DNA of 64,000 bases from Lepidodermella squamata (GCA_047495785.1 JBLDXI010000021.1:310001-374000); one strand, 5' to 3'; positions 10,829-22,228 are shown, counted from the stretch's first letter. The notes: a model not told the origin generated them from the letters alone. Made by a program: numbers and translations.

Positions 10829-12648
10829 ATGCAGCCGCTGCGCTACCGGTTCAAATGCCTACTGCTTGTCCTTGCCGCCGCCATGTCTTTGGTCATTATT
10901 GTGACGAATACAAACCACCTGCTGGGCTCAAAGCCAGGCCTGAATTCTGGCTCAAATGCTAAAACTGACCTAGATACAACGAACAACGACCCGCCCGATT
11001 TCGCTGAAGTACCAGTGGTTGGCGATGAAAAATCAGATGTGATAAGTGAAGACAACGACGACCGGCCTGATGTTGTGAAATTCATCACACCAGGGCCGCT
11101 GCCGAAAGATGTTAAGGATGATACGCGAAAATTGATCTACTTCGCGTCGCCATTTTTCGGCGGGCCGTTCACTTTTAACGAACTGCCTAAAGAATGTCGC
11201 ACGTCTTCAGACCCGAATGATTTGAAAAAAGCAGACGCTGTGGTGGTTCATGCTCTCGGTGGTTCGCCTATAATGGATATGCATAGCGAGGATGGGCGTA
11301 AAAGAATGGGCGTGCCTGCGAATCAAGTTTGGGTCGGTTTGATGTACGAAAGCCCTGGTATCTACTCGAATTTGCCGGGCATTTACAACTACACGATGAC
11401 CTTTCGACGTGATAGCGACATTTACTCGCCGTATTGCGGTCGGTTTGAACTCGCGAAAAAGGGAAAATCGATCGCGGAGCAGGAGCCTACTTTGGAAAGT
11501 TACCGCACAAAAGGCAACCGGTCTAAACAAGTGGCATGGATGGTTTCGAATTGTCACGCTGCAAATTTTCGTAAGTCATTTTTTTTCGAAAATTGGCACC
11601 AAAGTTGATGAGTCATGTATATGTTGTACGCCTATAGGGGATTTAAGGCTTTAGGGTATGAGCATTATATTTAACCAAAATAATGGCCAAACCGTGATGG
11701 TCACAGTCGATCATCGTATTTCAATCGATTGCTGTAATCAAGGGCTATCGATTGGTATGTAATCGAATTCCACGCGGAACATTTGAAAATCTGTTTTTTG
11801 CCTTCAAAGTTGGAAAAATGCGTATAATATTGCGTATATGCACAATTTGAAGTATATACTTCAAATGGTGCAAAATTTAGATGGCATACGAACTTTTTTA
11901 ATTGGCAATTAAGCCGATCTTTATTAAACCTTTTAAATTCGAATAACCGAAAAAAATTAAGTTTTAAGGAGGATTTTTCGAAAAAATTTTGAATAAACAA
12001 TCATAATAATAAGTGCTCATTGTTTCAGGAATGGACTATGCAAAAGAGCTTGCGAAATACATATCTGTTGATATCTATGGCGCATGTTCGCCGAACGGCC
12101 TGAGTTGTGTTCGTTTCAGCACTGGCAGTTCGGATCGAGGCTGCTGGGAAATGATCGCGAGAGATTACAAGTTTTATCTGAGTTTCGAATCAAGTCACTG
12201 CAAGGACTACATTACGGAGAAATTTTTCACCCCGATGTACTACGGCCTTCTACCTATTGTCTACGGAGCGTCATCAGTCGAAGATTACCGCGCAATGGCG
12301 CCGAAACATTCGTACCTAGACACGCGTGACTTCAAATCTCCGAAAGGTGTGTTTTTTTGAAGTTTTTAACCAGCCTAAAATAAGTGTTTTATTCCTTTAG
12401 AATTGGCGGAATTGTTGTTGAAATTGGACAAATCTCCGAAAGAGTACAACGCTTATTTCGCATGGAGGAAGCGTTACATGGTTCATTACAATCGAACATT
12501 CGTCGGTCAGGATATTCTCTGCTCGAAGTTGTGGAACATTGACAAAAACAGGCACTCTTACACCGAGAAGGAGCTCAACAAATGGTGGCTTGAAGATGGC
12601 AAATGCGTCCCCCCGCCTTGGAAACCGATGGGTGAACCCCATCACTGA
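10829..12648 (+). CDS. Alpha-1,3-fucosyltransferase 2 (GT10)
   Basis: Three exons, 10829-11570, 12029-12346 and 12401-12648; 435 aa. The N-terminal anchor (CLLLVLAAAMSLVIIV, about 9-25) is followed by a polar stem of about 65 residues, longer than in FucT1. The catalytic region shows LIYFASPFFGGPF, YESPGIY, NYTMTFRRDSDIYSPY and FYLSFESSHCKDYITEK, and ends in KWWLEDGKCVPPPW. Exon 1 ends in phase 1 and joins the GA of exon 2 to restore NCHAANFR-MDYAKEL, matching FucT1. The intron found before the WW motif in FucT1 and FucT3 is missing here. Intron 1 (458 bp) is unusually long for the window and holds a perfect palindrome at 11846-11865. It follows FucT1 in tandem by 353 bp. Confidence 0.93.
11846..11865. 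repeat. 20-bp perfect palindrome in FucT2 intron 1
   Basis: TTTGAAGTATATACTTCAAA reads the same on both strands, and one more A/T pair extends it on each side. Flanking TGCA words (near 11839 and 11869) lengthen the imperfect dyad. Function unknown; it may be a chance AT-rich hairpin. Confidence 0.6.
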
Positions 12649-14101
12649 GTATTATTACGAGCTGTGCGAATTTCAAGCTGTGATTAAAATCATACTTTAT
12701 TAGTTTTTTTTTCATCGATTTCAAAAACTCTAGTTTCTTCCTTGTCAAAAAAGCGGGCGCTTTTGTTGAGTGAGTGAGTGAGTATTATTAACGTTCGACT
12801 TCGAGAAAGTGTGAGAGCTATTATGACTGATTGAATGGCGTGTAGTGCCAAATAATCGAGCCATGGGTTCGAAATTGAGCTAGTACCTTAAAAATCGCGG
12901 AGAACTATGCAAGAAGACTCAATTGCACACCCGGTTTGTTGTTGTTCTTTGTTGTTGTGTTGTGCCGCCGCGTTGATGGAGATATTTGAATTGAACCCTC
13001 TAAAAAAATTGTTATTTTTCATCCGCCTTACTTGTCGTCACCCGAATTCAAAACTGTTATTTTGTGACCCCTTTGAAGAAATTATATATATGATATATAT
13101 TTATTGCACTATTTGCTGATTATTCCCAGAATCTCTTTATTTTATTTCAACATTGTATTCTGGCTATGGAAAACTGCTAACCGCCCCCCAAAGATTTTAT
13201 TTATACCTTGATGTTACGTTTTATTTTTTTGAAACGCCTTAAATTATATTTCTTGCACCACGGAACAAAATCTTCAAATTTTACGATATCTGAAATTATT
13301 TCAAAAGTATTGTTATTTTTTCCTTATCTTTTCTGCGTCCAAAAAATCTCTGATACTTGGAGTTATTTGCAGAGTTCTTTCCTTACGTTGCTGCTTTTGT
13401 GTCGCTTGAAGGGTGAAACCTATGGCAAATTGTTGTTTGTGTGCCAAAATGCCGAAAAATAATCGAATTCACCTGTCTTTTTTTGTTCGCAAAGAAGTGA
13501 TAGCACGTGATTAGTAAGTATGCTATGTTTTCAGAATCGAATTGCTGCGCTCAAATTTTTTTTGCTTCACGGAAACTTGCTAAAAATTTATTTGCGAAAT
13601 CGAATGAAAATGATAGCGTGAAGAGTGTTGTACAATACAAAAGTATTCAAGCCGGAAAATGTATCTGAACATTGTTTTCATTGTGGTGATATTACTGTAT
13701 TAAGCGCACGGTTGTTATGTTTTGTTTCACTATCATCTCATCAAAAACTGTTATCGATATAAAAGAATAATAAATTTGCTGATGCGTAAAAACTGTTAAC
13801 TTTTTATAAGGTGGATTTTAAAATTTCGGGGTCAGGGATAATAATTAGCATGAAGCCACATTATTTGTTTATTCACTCATTGTTTTGGCGTTGAAACGCG
13901 CACATTCACAACAAAGCCACCTGACCTCGCTACAACAAAGCTGCAGAGAGATTAGCGCACGTAACTGCAGTCGTTTTATTTGCCTAGGTAGCTGAACAGC
14001 ACACTTGACACGCTGCAACAGAATTACAGTGGCGGCGTTATTTCAGCAAAAGATGAAGACATTTTATCTCTGAGAAGAGTCTTTAACATAGCGGCGTAGA
14101 T
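12649..14101. other. Intergenic between FucT2 and FucT3
   Basis: About 1.45 kb of AT-rich sequence. A short GAGT run is at 12768-12783. Open frames here are short, T-rich and show no family motif. No gene or transposon ends recognised. Confidence 0.4.
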
Positions 14102-15613
14102 ATGCCTGCGTACGGCGGCTGCTATGCTCAGCCTAGAGCCCTGGCGCCGCTGTTTTTGCTGTCATTTCTAGTCCTAATCGCGCTCTTCTTCCTAATATCC
14201 AGCGATTCAAACTCGGAAAACCAGTCACCTGAACAACAAATCGCACCTCATCACTCTCAGCCAAATGTCTCCGTCATTCACCCAATCCCTGAAATTCCAG
14301 TCAATGTCCCGGAGAAAGACAGGTTTCATTATTTTCCCCCCATTTCCCGCGAAAATAAAACTGAGCTTTTTATGCAGGAAAGTCATATTTTTAGGGACAA
14401 ATTTTTTCGGTGAGCCTTTCAACTTCAAAGACATGCCGCAAGCTTGCAAGGTGTCTAGCGACCTGAGCGATAAGGCAACAGCCGATGCCGTAGTAGTTCA
14501 CGCCCTCGAAACGCCGCAGGAAATGTCAGAAAAATCGACTGAAAATCGCGAACAATTTGGCGTAAAAAACCCGAATCAAGTTTGGGTTGGCATCATGTAT
14601 GAGTCATCGCACATTTACCCTCATATAACCGGGAATTTCAACTGGACGATGACTTTTCGACGAGACAGCGATATTTACTCGCCGTATTGCGGTAAATTTG
14701 AACTGGCGCCGAAGGGCAGAGCGATGGTGGACCTGGAACCCCGGTTTGAAGAATTTCGAAAAAGCGGTTCGCGGCGAAAACGAGTCGCGTGGATGGTATC
14801 GAACTGTCAAGATGAAAATCTACGGCTAAGCTACGCCTTGGAATTGGGCCGCTACATTGACGTTGACATTTACGGGAGATGTTCGCCGAGAGGGCTTGAA
14901 TGTAAGCGACAAATAAATTTATCCTTTCAATATTCAAAGTCGGATGAAATTTGTAGGTGACAGAGGAGGAACGAAATGCTGGGAAATGGTCGCCTCCCAA
15001 TATAAATTTTATTTGTCTTTCGAGTCGACTCTATGCAAGGACTATATCACTGAGAAATTTTACACTCCGATGTACTTTGGCGTTCTGCCTATTGTTTACG
15101 GCGGATCTTCGCAAGCGGACTATCGAGCCATTGCCCCGGAACATTCCTACATCGACACTCGAGATTTTGAATCTCCCAAGGAACTTGCCAATTATTTACA
15201 CAAGTTGGACGCGTCACCTGAGCTTTATGAAGCTTACTTCACCTGGCGGAAAAGTTACGTAGTTCAAACGAATCGGTCTTTCATTGGGCAGGATGAATTA
15301 TGCGGGAAACTTTGGAACCTGGATCAATATCGGAAAGCTGGATCGTCCAAGGTTTCATTTAATCTATTTAAATTGGCAGTGATATCCTGGATTTTTCTTT
15401 TTCTTGTAGAATTTCAAGGAATGGTGGAAAGGTGGAGGAGGCTGCGTGGCTCCCAACTACAAACCATCGACTTGGGGTTTCTTGCTGTTGAAATTAGTTT
15501 CAATTGGAGTCTGCATTTCAACAGTGGGCTATCTCATTCGAGCTTTTTTGCTGCGCTCCCTTGCTCGACAAAGGTATCATCTTCATCGAAGTTCCATACC
15601 TTATCAATTGTGA
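14102..15613 (+). CDS. Alpha-1,3-fucosyltransferase 3 (GT10) with an extra C-terminal membrane segment
   Basis: Four exons, 14102-14322, 14378-14901, 14957-15351 and 15410-15613; 447 aa. An N-terminal anchor (LFLLSFLVLIALFFLI, about 18-33) and polar stem precede the catalytic motifs KVIFLGTNFFGEPF, YESSHIY, NWTMTFRRDSDIYSPY and FYLSFESTLCKDYITEK. Every join restores phase and paralog similarity; for example GLE-C-DRGGTKCWEM spans introns of 55 bp each. Exon 4 first gives EWWKGGGGCVAP, the usual GT10 end. It then continues about 50 residues through a hydrophobic stretch (WGFLLLKLVSIGVCISTVGY) and a basic tail. The other two paralogs stop near the WW motif, so this copy may cross the membrane twice. 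AATAAA is at 15719-15724. Confidence 0.9.
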
Positions 15614-16136
15614 CCCGAAAATTATTTTATTCACTCAAATAGCATGATCGACGTTGGAATCGCTTGACGCTGGAAATGATCTGTTTTTTTTGTTGCCGAT
15701 TGATTAATGCAATTTTTAAATAAAGCCGATTGATTTTCGCTCATATGACGCTTCGAGGATAACGTAACTTATTCAAGAAACAGAGATTCTTATCAAGCAT
15801 AATGCTTATCAGGCGGCAATTTTTTACGCTTCACTGGTGTCAGCCATTGACCCACGTGAGACGAACAGCTAAATGATATTGGTATGGCCTGAGGGGTAAG
15901 TGGCAGACATTAATAGAGGCCAAATTTTTAGTAAAGAACCACGCGAAACAGCTGGTTGTAGGCATGATTACGTGCTGTGATACATTTTTGTTTGTTTTAT
16001 ATTAAAACTACTTGCTTTAAGTTTCATTTTTTTGCTGAAAAAATGAACTGACCTCGGACTTGCACTTATCACAATAGAAATAACTATTATCCAAGCAGTT
16101 TTCAGACGCAGACATCAGCATTTTGTCTTTTTTTAG
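15614..16136. other. Intergenic between FucT3 and NRF-C
   Basis: Contains the FucT3 poly(A) signal (15719-15724) and the NRF-C upstream region, ending in CTTTTTTTAG immediately before the NRF-C ATG. That acceptor-like end fits a 5' UTR intron or trans-splicing. No coding exon seen. Confidence 0.4.
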
Positions 16137-18584
16137 ATGATTTTTTCGATATTTACAGCGCTTGTTGTCCTGCAAACATCGTTTGCTCTGGAATCTTCAT
16201 CTTATTCGCAAACCTATAAACAATGGATGAATTCAGCCTATCATATGCAGTTGGATCCAAGTTCTGCATTCGAGCAATGGCACCACGAAATTGATTCTCA
16301 ACAAGAAATAGCGAGAGACCTTGCTGCTTTCGTAACCTTTCACGGTTCCCCGGCTAGTTTCTTATATCGAATGGCGTTGGAAAACGATGAAAATGGCTTG
16401 AAACTGTTATTTCCAAAGTTGAAAAATGAAAACTGCCAAGGTGACCTCATTCGAATTTTATTGTCCTTGATAACGAAAAACAAACTTCCGGCCATCAAAT
16501 TTCTCGATGCCCAGGCTAAAATACCAGCAGGCTTGATCGATGGCAATCTTCATTGGTTCGGAGCTTGGGACGAATGCCTGTCTCTCGAATTTACAAATCG
16601 AACGGGCCAAGTGCATAACGTTGGCCAATACTGCCTGGTGCCAATCGGCTCAGCTCTACAATTAGGGCTTTGCTTACCTGACTCTTGCGATCGAGATGAC
16701 ATTGTCTCCATTGTCGCTGCAGTCGACAAAGTGGCTCATAACAACAAATATCACAATATTACAAAATTTAACATTACTACATCGCGCGAGGCAATCATGT
16801 GCAACGATCCGAATCCACCCTATTCGACATACTTTACCGTCGCCGTGACCATCTCGTCGATTCTGTTGCTGCTCAACGTTCTTTCAACTGGGTTTGACAT
16901 CGCGAAAAGACTGAAACTTCCTTGCCTTGCCTCGAAGGATATCGTTAATATCGATCAACCTTTGGTTTTCAACGATGAAGACGCTGACCCGCAGCTTGTC
17001 AGCGAAATATCGCAAGCGCCGTATTTCCAGCCTAAAGATTCTAACGGATCTAGAGTAGTCGTCAAAAGCCAAATCGACGAGTACCTATTATCTTTTTCAA
17101 TTATCAAAAATGGAGCGAAGTTACTCGACACAACCCCAGCCACGATTCGCCGAACTCCCCATACGCTGAGATTCCTTCACGGATTGAAAGCGCTGTCGAT
17201 GTGGTGGGGAATTTTAGGCCATCTTATCCTGCTATCTGTCCGAGCTGGGGTCATTGATAATCCCCGTTATATTTTGGTGCTATTCCAGGACTACGCTTTC
17301 ATATGCCAAATAATTTTGCATTCCCTCTACGCGCCGGACACATTTCTATTAATTGCCGGGTTTCTGATTGGTTACCTAACGATTCGCCGACTGGATAAGT
17401 TGGATTTCACCCCTCCGTTCGCTGTGAAAGAGTTTTTCAAATTTATCGGAGGTTATTACCTGCATCGGTGGCTGAGACTGACCCCGACCTACGCGTTTTG
17501 TTTACTCATCTACCTCGGCGTAGTGCCTTACTTCATGCATGGCCCAGCCTGGCACCAGGCTCCGGACCCAACGTGTGTTGACAACCTGAGTTGGTGGAAG
17601 AATTTGCTCTACGTCAACAATTTAATTGATCACGAAAATATCTGCTTGCCTTGGACTTGGTACATATCAGTCGATGTTCAGTTGTTTTTGATCAGCCCGA
17701 TTCCTTTACTAGCGTTCTATTGGCGACCTATTGCCGGCTGGATTGTTACGCTGGCGATTGTTTTCTTCTCGTCCCTTAGCAACGGTTTGATGGCAGCAAA
17801 GGTACATATAAATGAAACCCAGAATTTTTATGAATTTTTAAAATTTAGTACAACATTTACGGAGCTCCGCTGGCACTTGTGATCAATAACAGCAGCATGC
17901 CGTACGATGTTACGGAATTTAAGGAGCAATTTATTGGCGATTTCTTCACCATGCCCTGGAATCGGGCGACTTGTTGGGCCATTGGACTGGCTTTCGGCTG
18001 CGCACTCAACCGCATGCCTCCTTCATTTGCGAACCCCCGTCTTCAGGGCAGAACGTTCCGCATCGTAAGTAAAATCAGATGTTTCATAGATTGAAAACAA
18101 TTTCGAACTTTGATTATAGGTGATCGGAGTCGCCGGCTGGATTACGTCTTTCGTTCTCGGCTTTCTGATGGTTTTCGGAATGTGGCCTGTTTACCGTGGC
18201 CAATATGCTCTACCTGACGTCATCTCCCACCTGTACTGGGCCGGCTCTCGAGTCGCGTGGGGAATCGCCCTAACTTGGCTAATCTACGCCTGCATCACTG
18301 GGATATTTCCGGGTAATGTCATTCGCAAACTGTTGGCTTCAAGCACTCTCGTCGTGCTATCCCGGCTGACTTTCGCCGCCTACCTGATGCACCCGTTCTT
18401 GATACGGCTGTACCTGTGGACGATGCGGAACCCTTACCACGTGTATGGCATGGAGCTGATTTACCTGTACATAGCATCAGGATTTTTCACCTTCCTATGT
18501 GTTCCTATTGTGACTGTGATGGTTGAAATGCCATTTGCTAACTTGGAACGATTAATTTTTCATAGACACTCGCATAAGGATTGA
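16137..18584 (+). CDS. NRF-6-like membrane acyltransferase C
   Basis: Three exons, 16137-17801, 17849-18064 and 18120-18584; 781 aa. The signal peptide (MIFSIFTALVVLQTSFA) starts at the first ATG after a pyrimidine-rich AG. The NRF domain carries IPAGLIDGNLHWFGAWDEC (about 129-147), YCLVPIG and CLPDSC. The acyltransferase-3 domain has HGLKALSMWWGILGH (about 348-362), APDTFLLIAGFLIGY and HRWLRLTPTY. Relative to paralogs A and B, the Arg of HGIR is Lys and the D-T-F block has APDTF and IAG in place of AVDTF and LSG or LGG. The conserved His is kept. Both introns match NRF-B exactly in position. A VEMPFANLERL tail ends the protein and AATAAA follows at 18671-18676. The gene sits after the three fucosyltransferases, apart from its sister NRF-B. 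Confidence 0.93.
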
Positions 18585-18670
18585 TCAGTGTGATTATAGC
18601 TATCGAGTCAGATCGGATTCAAGTCAACTTGTGATTTAAAACAGAGTAATTGTCAGTAATAGATTTTTCA

Positions 18671-18676
18671 AATAAA
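18671..18676 (+). promoter_or_regulatory. Poly(A) signal of NRF-C
   Basis: AATAAA 87 bp after the NRF-C stop codon. Confidence 0.6.
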
Positions 18677-18765
18677 AACTCGATAATTTTTAGTAGTATC
18701 ATTGCACAATTTTATTTCACTAATTGTTTAATATTTAATAATGAGAAGATCTGAAAAATCAACGG

Positions 18766-18822
18766 TACGGTGACAAAACAGCAACGTCGCAGAACAGCGA
18801 ATGCGACAAAACAGCAAATAAC
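18766..18822 (+). repeat. Partial copy of the GACAAAACAGC repeat element
   Basis: Begins GGTACGGTGACAAAACAGC and continues with the same CGCAGAACAGCGAATGCGAC order as the element at 23720-23884, differing at only a few positions over about 50 bp. The 3' half of that element is not recognisable here, so this is a truncated or older copy. Confidence 0.7.
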
Positions 18823-18943
18823 AGCTATAATGCGATTGCAATTAGAAAAGAGATTGCATGAAATTGTCAAAGATCAAACGATATTCACTGTGTCATGTGG
18901 ATAAATTCAACGCTTTTAAGGTGGAACTTTGTTCAAGGTGAAC

Positions 18944-19067
18944 CGGCATCGACGATGTCTGCAAGTCCTGCGGCGAAGGGCGAACTAGCAGCTGAATTGT
19001 TTTCATCGTCATCATCGCTCATTTTATCAGCCTTATTCTCAGCATCTGAGCCGCTTTCTGACGACAT
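18944..19067 (-). CDS. Possible first exon of an acidic protein (incomplete)
   Basis: On the minus strand an ATG at 19067 opens 41 codons of Ser/Asp/Glu-rich sequence (MSSESGSDAENKADK, then MSDDDDENN) ending SPFAAGLADIVDA at a possible GTTCAC donor. If unspliced it stops four codons later. No downstream exon could be joined with confidence before the NRF-C 3' end, and the repeat at 18766 lies where it would be expected. The plus strand is also open here because the sequence is of low complexity, so this may be a truncated gene or no gene. Confidence 0.25.
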
Positions 19068-19352
19068 CACAACTGACTTCAACTTTGAATGATGGATGCT
19101 AATCACATGGCTGCGTTATATGTACCTATCAAAATTCTAGTTGTTCGTGTGCCAACGGTTTTTGCACCCCAGGATTGCGAAGTTTACTTGATTTAAAATT
19201 TCTCGCCCTAAAGAATTATCAACAACCAATGGCGTGCTCCGTTCTTATATTTAAACAGTATAAAATGGAGAGATATGTCCGTAAAAATGACTTTTATTGT
19301 TGAAGCTGTGTAAAAAAAAACCGAGGTAATTCACTGATCAAGTCGCTCAGGT

Positions 19353-20827
19353 TTAGAGGGCAGCATAGCGCGACGAACTCGGAACAGCTCGGTAATCAGT
19401 GACTTTTTTCGCCAGCTGCATGTCGGTTCTATTGAGTCCTCGTGTACGAAACGAATCATTAAATCCATTGCCGAAAATCATGTCGGGAAGCGGGAATGCT
19501 TGCTTCTGATGAACTTGAGCCTCGGCTGCGTCAAAAGAGAGGCGTTTACCCATTCTCGCGTTAAGCGCTGTCACTTTTTGCGATCCTAGTTATACAAATA
19601 ATATGAGTTAACGGGCAAGGTGACCAATTATTGCATAATTCAATGGGAAGAAATCAATCAGATTCCTTCAATCAAACTGCGCCAAGAGTAAACGAAGTGA
19701 TTAAATTTAAAGTGTTTCGTCTGTTTCGTATGTAATGAGTAAATAATTCGCATCGGAGAATTCGATGAACATATTTTGGATATACCTATCTTTCAAATAA
19801 TATTCAAAAACATCAATTTTCGATAATCAATGCTGAAAATTTTTAGAGTTTTACCGCTGGAGTATGCCGTGGAAAATAAATTCGGATTCCGATTTCCCGA
19901 AGCCGCGTTAACCAGGACCCCGTCAACCCTACACCCCTGTCTCGATTTAACCCTTTCACGGCGGGAAGGACGATTTCGGAATTTCGACTTTGCTAATTCA
20001 CAGTTCCATCAATTTAACGAATTTGTCCATTATAATTGGCAAAATACTACTTTCGGATGTTGCCTACAAGAATCCGAAAGTCAAATTTAGTTATCTCTTC
20101 CCCTCTTGGAATACGATCAATTTTAAAATTTCAAACCGATGCACGTTTTTCTTATTTTTTTTCAATCGAGTAAACCAATGTCTTGGGTATTTTTCCGGGT
20201 CTATCTGACTTCACAGGCGTGTCCGGCAGGGTTTAATTGACTACCCAGTTTGTTTTTTAGAAATTCCATGAAAAAATGACAGCACAATACCCTGGCTGAC
20301 GATTTCTATGAATTCATCCGGATGAATGTAAATTTGAAAAAATAGCGGAATTGAAAATTTTAGTGGCGCATATTTTAGTGAAAATATGCGCATCAGGCCT
20401 TAGAATAGCATGTGGTTGCCGATTTTCCGATTCCTTCCTTAATTTGCTAGAAATTTAAAAAATTCGATTTTTTTGCTTGGCTGAAAAAAAATTACGCCGT
20501 GAAAGGGTTAAAACCTGCTACATTTCATTGGTTCGTTTTTAGACGACACATTACACATTATATACGACATCCGCAAGATTAGTGCAAGGTTCATAGTTCA
20601 TAGTTCGTAGTTCATAAAAAAAACAAATAAAGCACCAGTTTTGCCAAAGACAACGCTGATTTTCCATAAATGCGAAAAAAGTGAACATGGGCAGAGGCAG
20701 ACAGCATTATTTCCATTGACTTACTTTTATCATGTGGTCGCTCACTGCTCGAAGTTCCAACTTTGTGAGCAGCCGAAGATGTGATGTGTCGATTTGTCAC
20801 ATCAGCCCGTGAACTACCTGAGCCCAT
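19353..20827 (-). CDS. Two-exon gene for a 111-aa protein of unknown function
   Basis: Minus-strand exons 20725-20827 and 19353-19585 join through a GTAAGT donor and an AACTAG acceptor, phase 1 to phase 2, giving 111 aa. The N-terminus MGSGSSRADV fits an N-myristoylation consensus (Gly2, Ser6), which would place it on membranes; that is inference. The second exon is basic then mixed (MGKRLSFDAAEAQVHQKQ, FGNGFNDSFRTRGLNR) and ends SSSRYAAL. No known family was recognised. Support comes from the matching splice phases, the strong donor, and continuous reading across two exons separated by 1,139 bp. The intron contains the piggyBac-like element 19947-20511. Confidence 0.5.
19947..20511. mobile_element. 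piggyBac-like non-autonomous element (TTAA ends)
   Basis: The left end TTAACCCTTTCACGGCG (19947-19963) is the exact reverse complement of the right end at 20495-20511, so 17-bp terminal inverted repeats include the TTAA target duplicate. TTAA followed by CCC/T is typical of piggyBac superfamily ends. The 565-bp interior has no transposase, so it would move only with help in trans. It lies in the intron of the minus-strand gene 19353-20827. Confidence 0.8.
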
Positions 20828-21397
20828 GCTTATTTTTGCGATTTCCAAAATTTCAGAAAAAAATATTGGAAAGTGACTGAGTGGCTGAAATATATAACGA
20901 GCGAAGTGATGAATTGCCTAGCAACAACCGTGTGAAACTATTCAGAAAAACGCCTTCATCCTTGAAAATGTGCGGCGGATCTTTCAAGTGGTTTGTTCCA
21001 GAATATGATGAAAAGAATTCGGTGCAGTTTGATTTATTGAGTATCGGCATCAATTAAAGCTGCGCTATCTTGGTATACTGATATTATGATGATCTAATTT
21101 CTACCTACGCTCAAATTTACTGCTGCCCAAAAAATAGTTCAAAGCGTCACATTTTATTATTTGCTGAGAAACGGTACAGGATAAACGACATCTTTTTCAG
21201 TCGAAAAATGAGCGTTGTTTGAAATTCAGCGCACGCCTAAAATGATGCCGCTCCTGCCCCTTTCATTGCTCAAAATAACTTGAGCAGGGTCTCGGATGTT
21301 AATTAATCAGCGCATAACAGGTAAAGCGCTCAAATAAATTACGCATGTAAGAATTGAAACAAACACTTAGTTCGAAGTCTTTCATTGAATGTTTGTG

Positions 21398-21726
21398 TCA
21401 AATATATTCATCGACGATGTCAAGTAGAGCCTGCTTTTGGAGTCGCACTTCTTTGGCGGTTTTTCTCACCAGATACCATTTATACAACAAAATACCAGCA
21501 ACTATAGCCTTTAAATTTAAAAAATATACTGCTTATTTTCTGTAATTCATGACTATTGCTTCTTACCATAAATAATGCGATTACTGAAACGGGTGCGACG
21601 TGCCAAAACAGATTGGTGTACTTCTGAGCAGCAACTTCCAAATTCTTCTTCCCATGCCTTAGCAGACAATAATAAATGTAAAAAAATGAGAAATCTTAAC
21701 ACTCACTGATCTGTGTTCTCTGACAT
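21398..21726 (-). CDS. Three-exon gene for a 73-aa single-pass membrane protein
   Basis: Minus-strand exons 21707-21726, 21567-21657 and 21398-21508 (introns 49 and 58 bp). Exon 1 is only MSENTDQ with its last codon split by a GTGAGT donor; exon 2 continues HGKKNLEVAAQKYTNLFWHV; exon 3 follows a GTAAGA..AAAG intron in phase 0. The product has one hydrophobic segment (about 25-45: APVSVIALFMAIVAGILLY) followed by KWYLVRKTAKEV and an amphipathic C-terminus ending VDEYI. Basic residues after the segment suggest the C-terminus is cytosolic. The layout is that of small integral membrane proteins, but no named family was recognised. All three joins keep frame and have standard borders. No single exon is long enough to stand out. 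Confidence 0.6.
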
Positions 21727-22228
21727 TTTACTCGAAATTTCTGGAAATAGGAGTTGAATAGCTAAAACACTAGGTACTAATTAGCAACAGTATCAATGAA
21801 TCGCAATGATGCGTTCATTTTCTGAAAAATATTTGCTAGCATATTTGTTTTTTCAGATGTTCAGGCGTCAGTCCCTAGATTGCACTCCGACACTACTGGA
21901 TACTATTATTATTTCGTATTATTAGTATTATTTTGCGCTCGTGTATTTGTCGCACTTGTCACATCTTATGCGTTCAAATCAGCGACATACACCGTCTTTT
22001 CGCCATATACTGTTTACCTAATCATTTTCACGTGCAAATAAAAAACGCAAGTCATGGCAACGTGTTTCTTTATTATATCCGTCTTTCAAATTTTATAAAA
22101 TAGGTTAAAACCTTCGCTCACGCGACTAGAATCATGAGTTCTTAAAATCGTGAAAGTTCAAACATTTCACACGATCAACGCGACCAACTTCGATAGAAAA
22201 GGGTCTCAAAAATGGGCTTGAAAAATTT
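21727..22228. other. Intergenic
   Basis: AT-rich, with no exon or transposon end recognised up to the first GTAGACCA copy at 22229. Confidence 0.35.

Noticed and set aside
20885-21056. Plus-strand open frame ending VQFDLLSIGIN
   Set aside because: An in-frame stop lies just upstream, no acceptor gives this frame, and the opposite strand is equally open.
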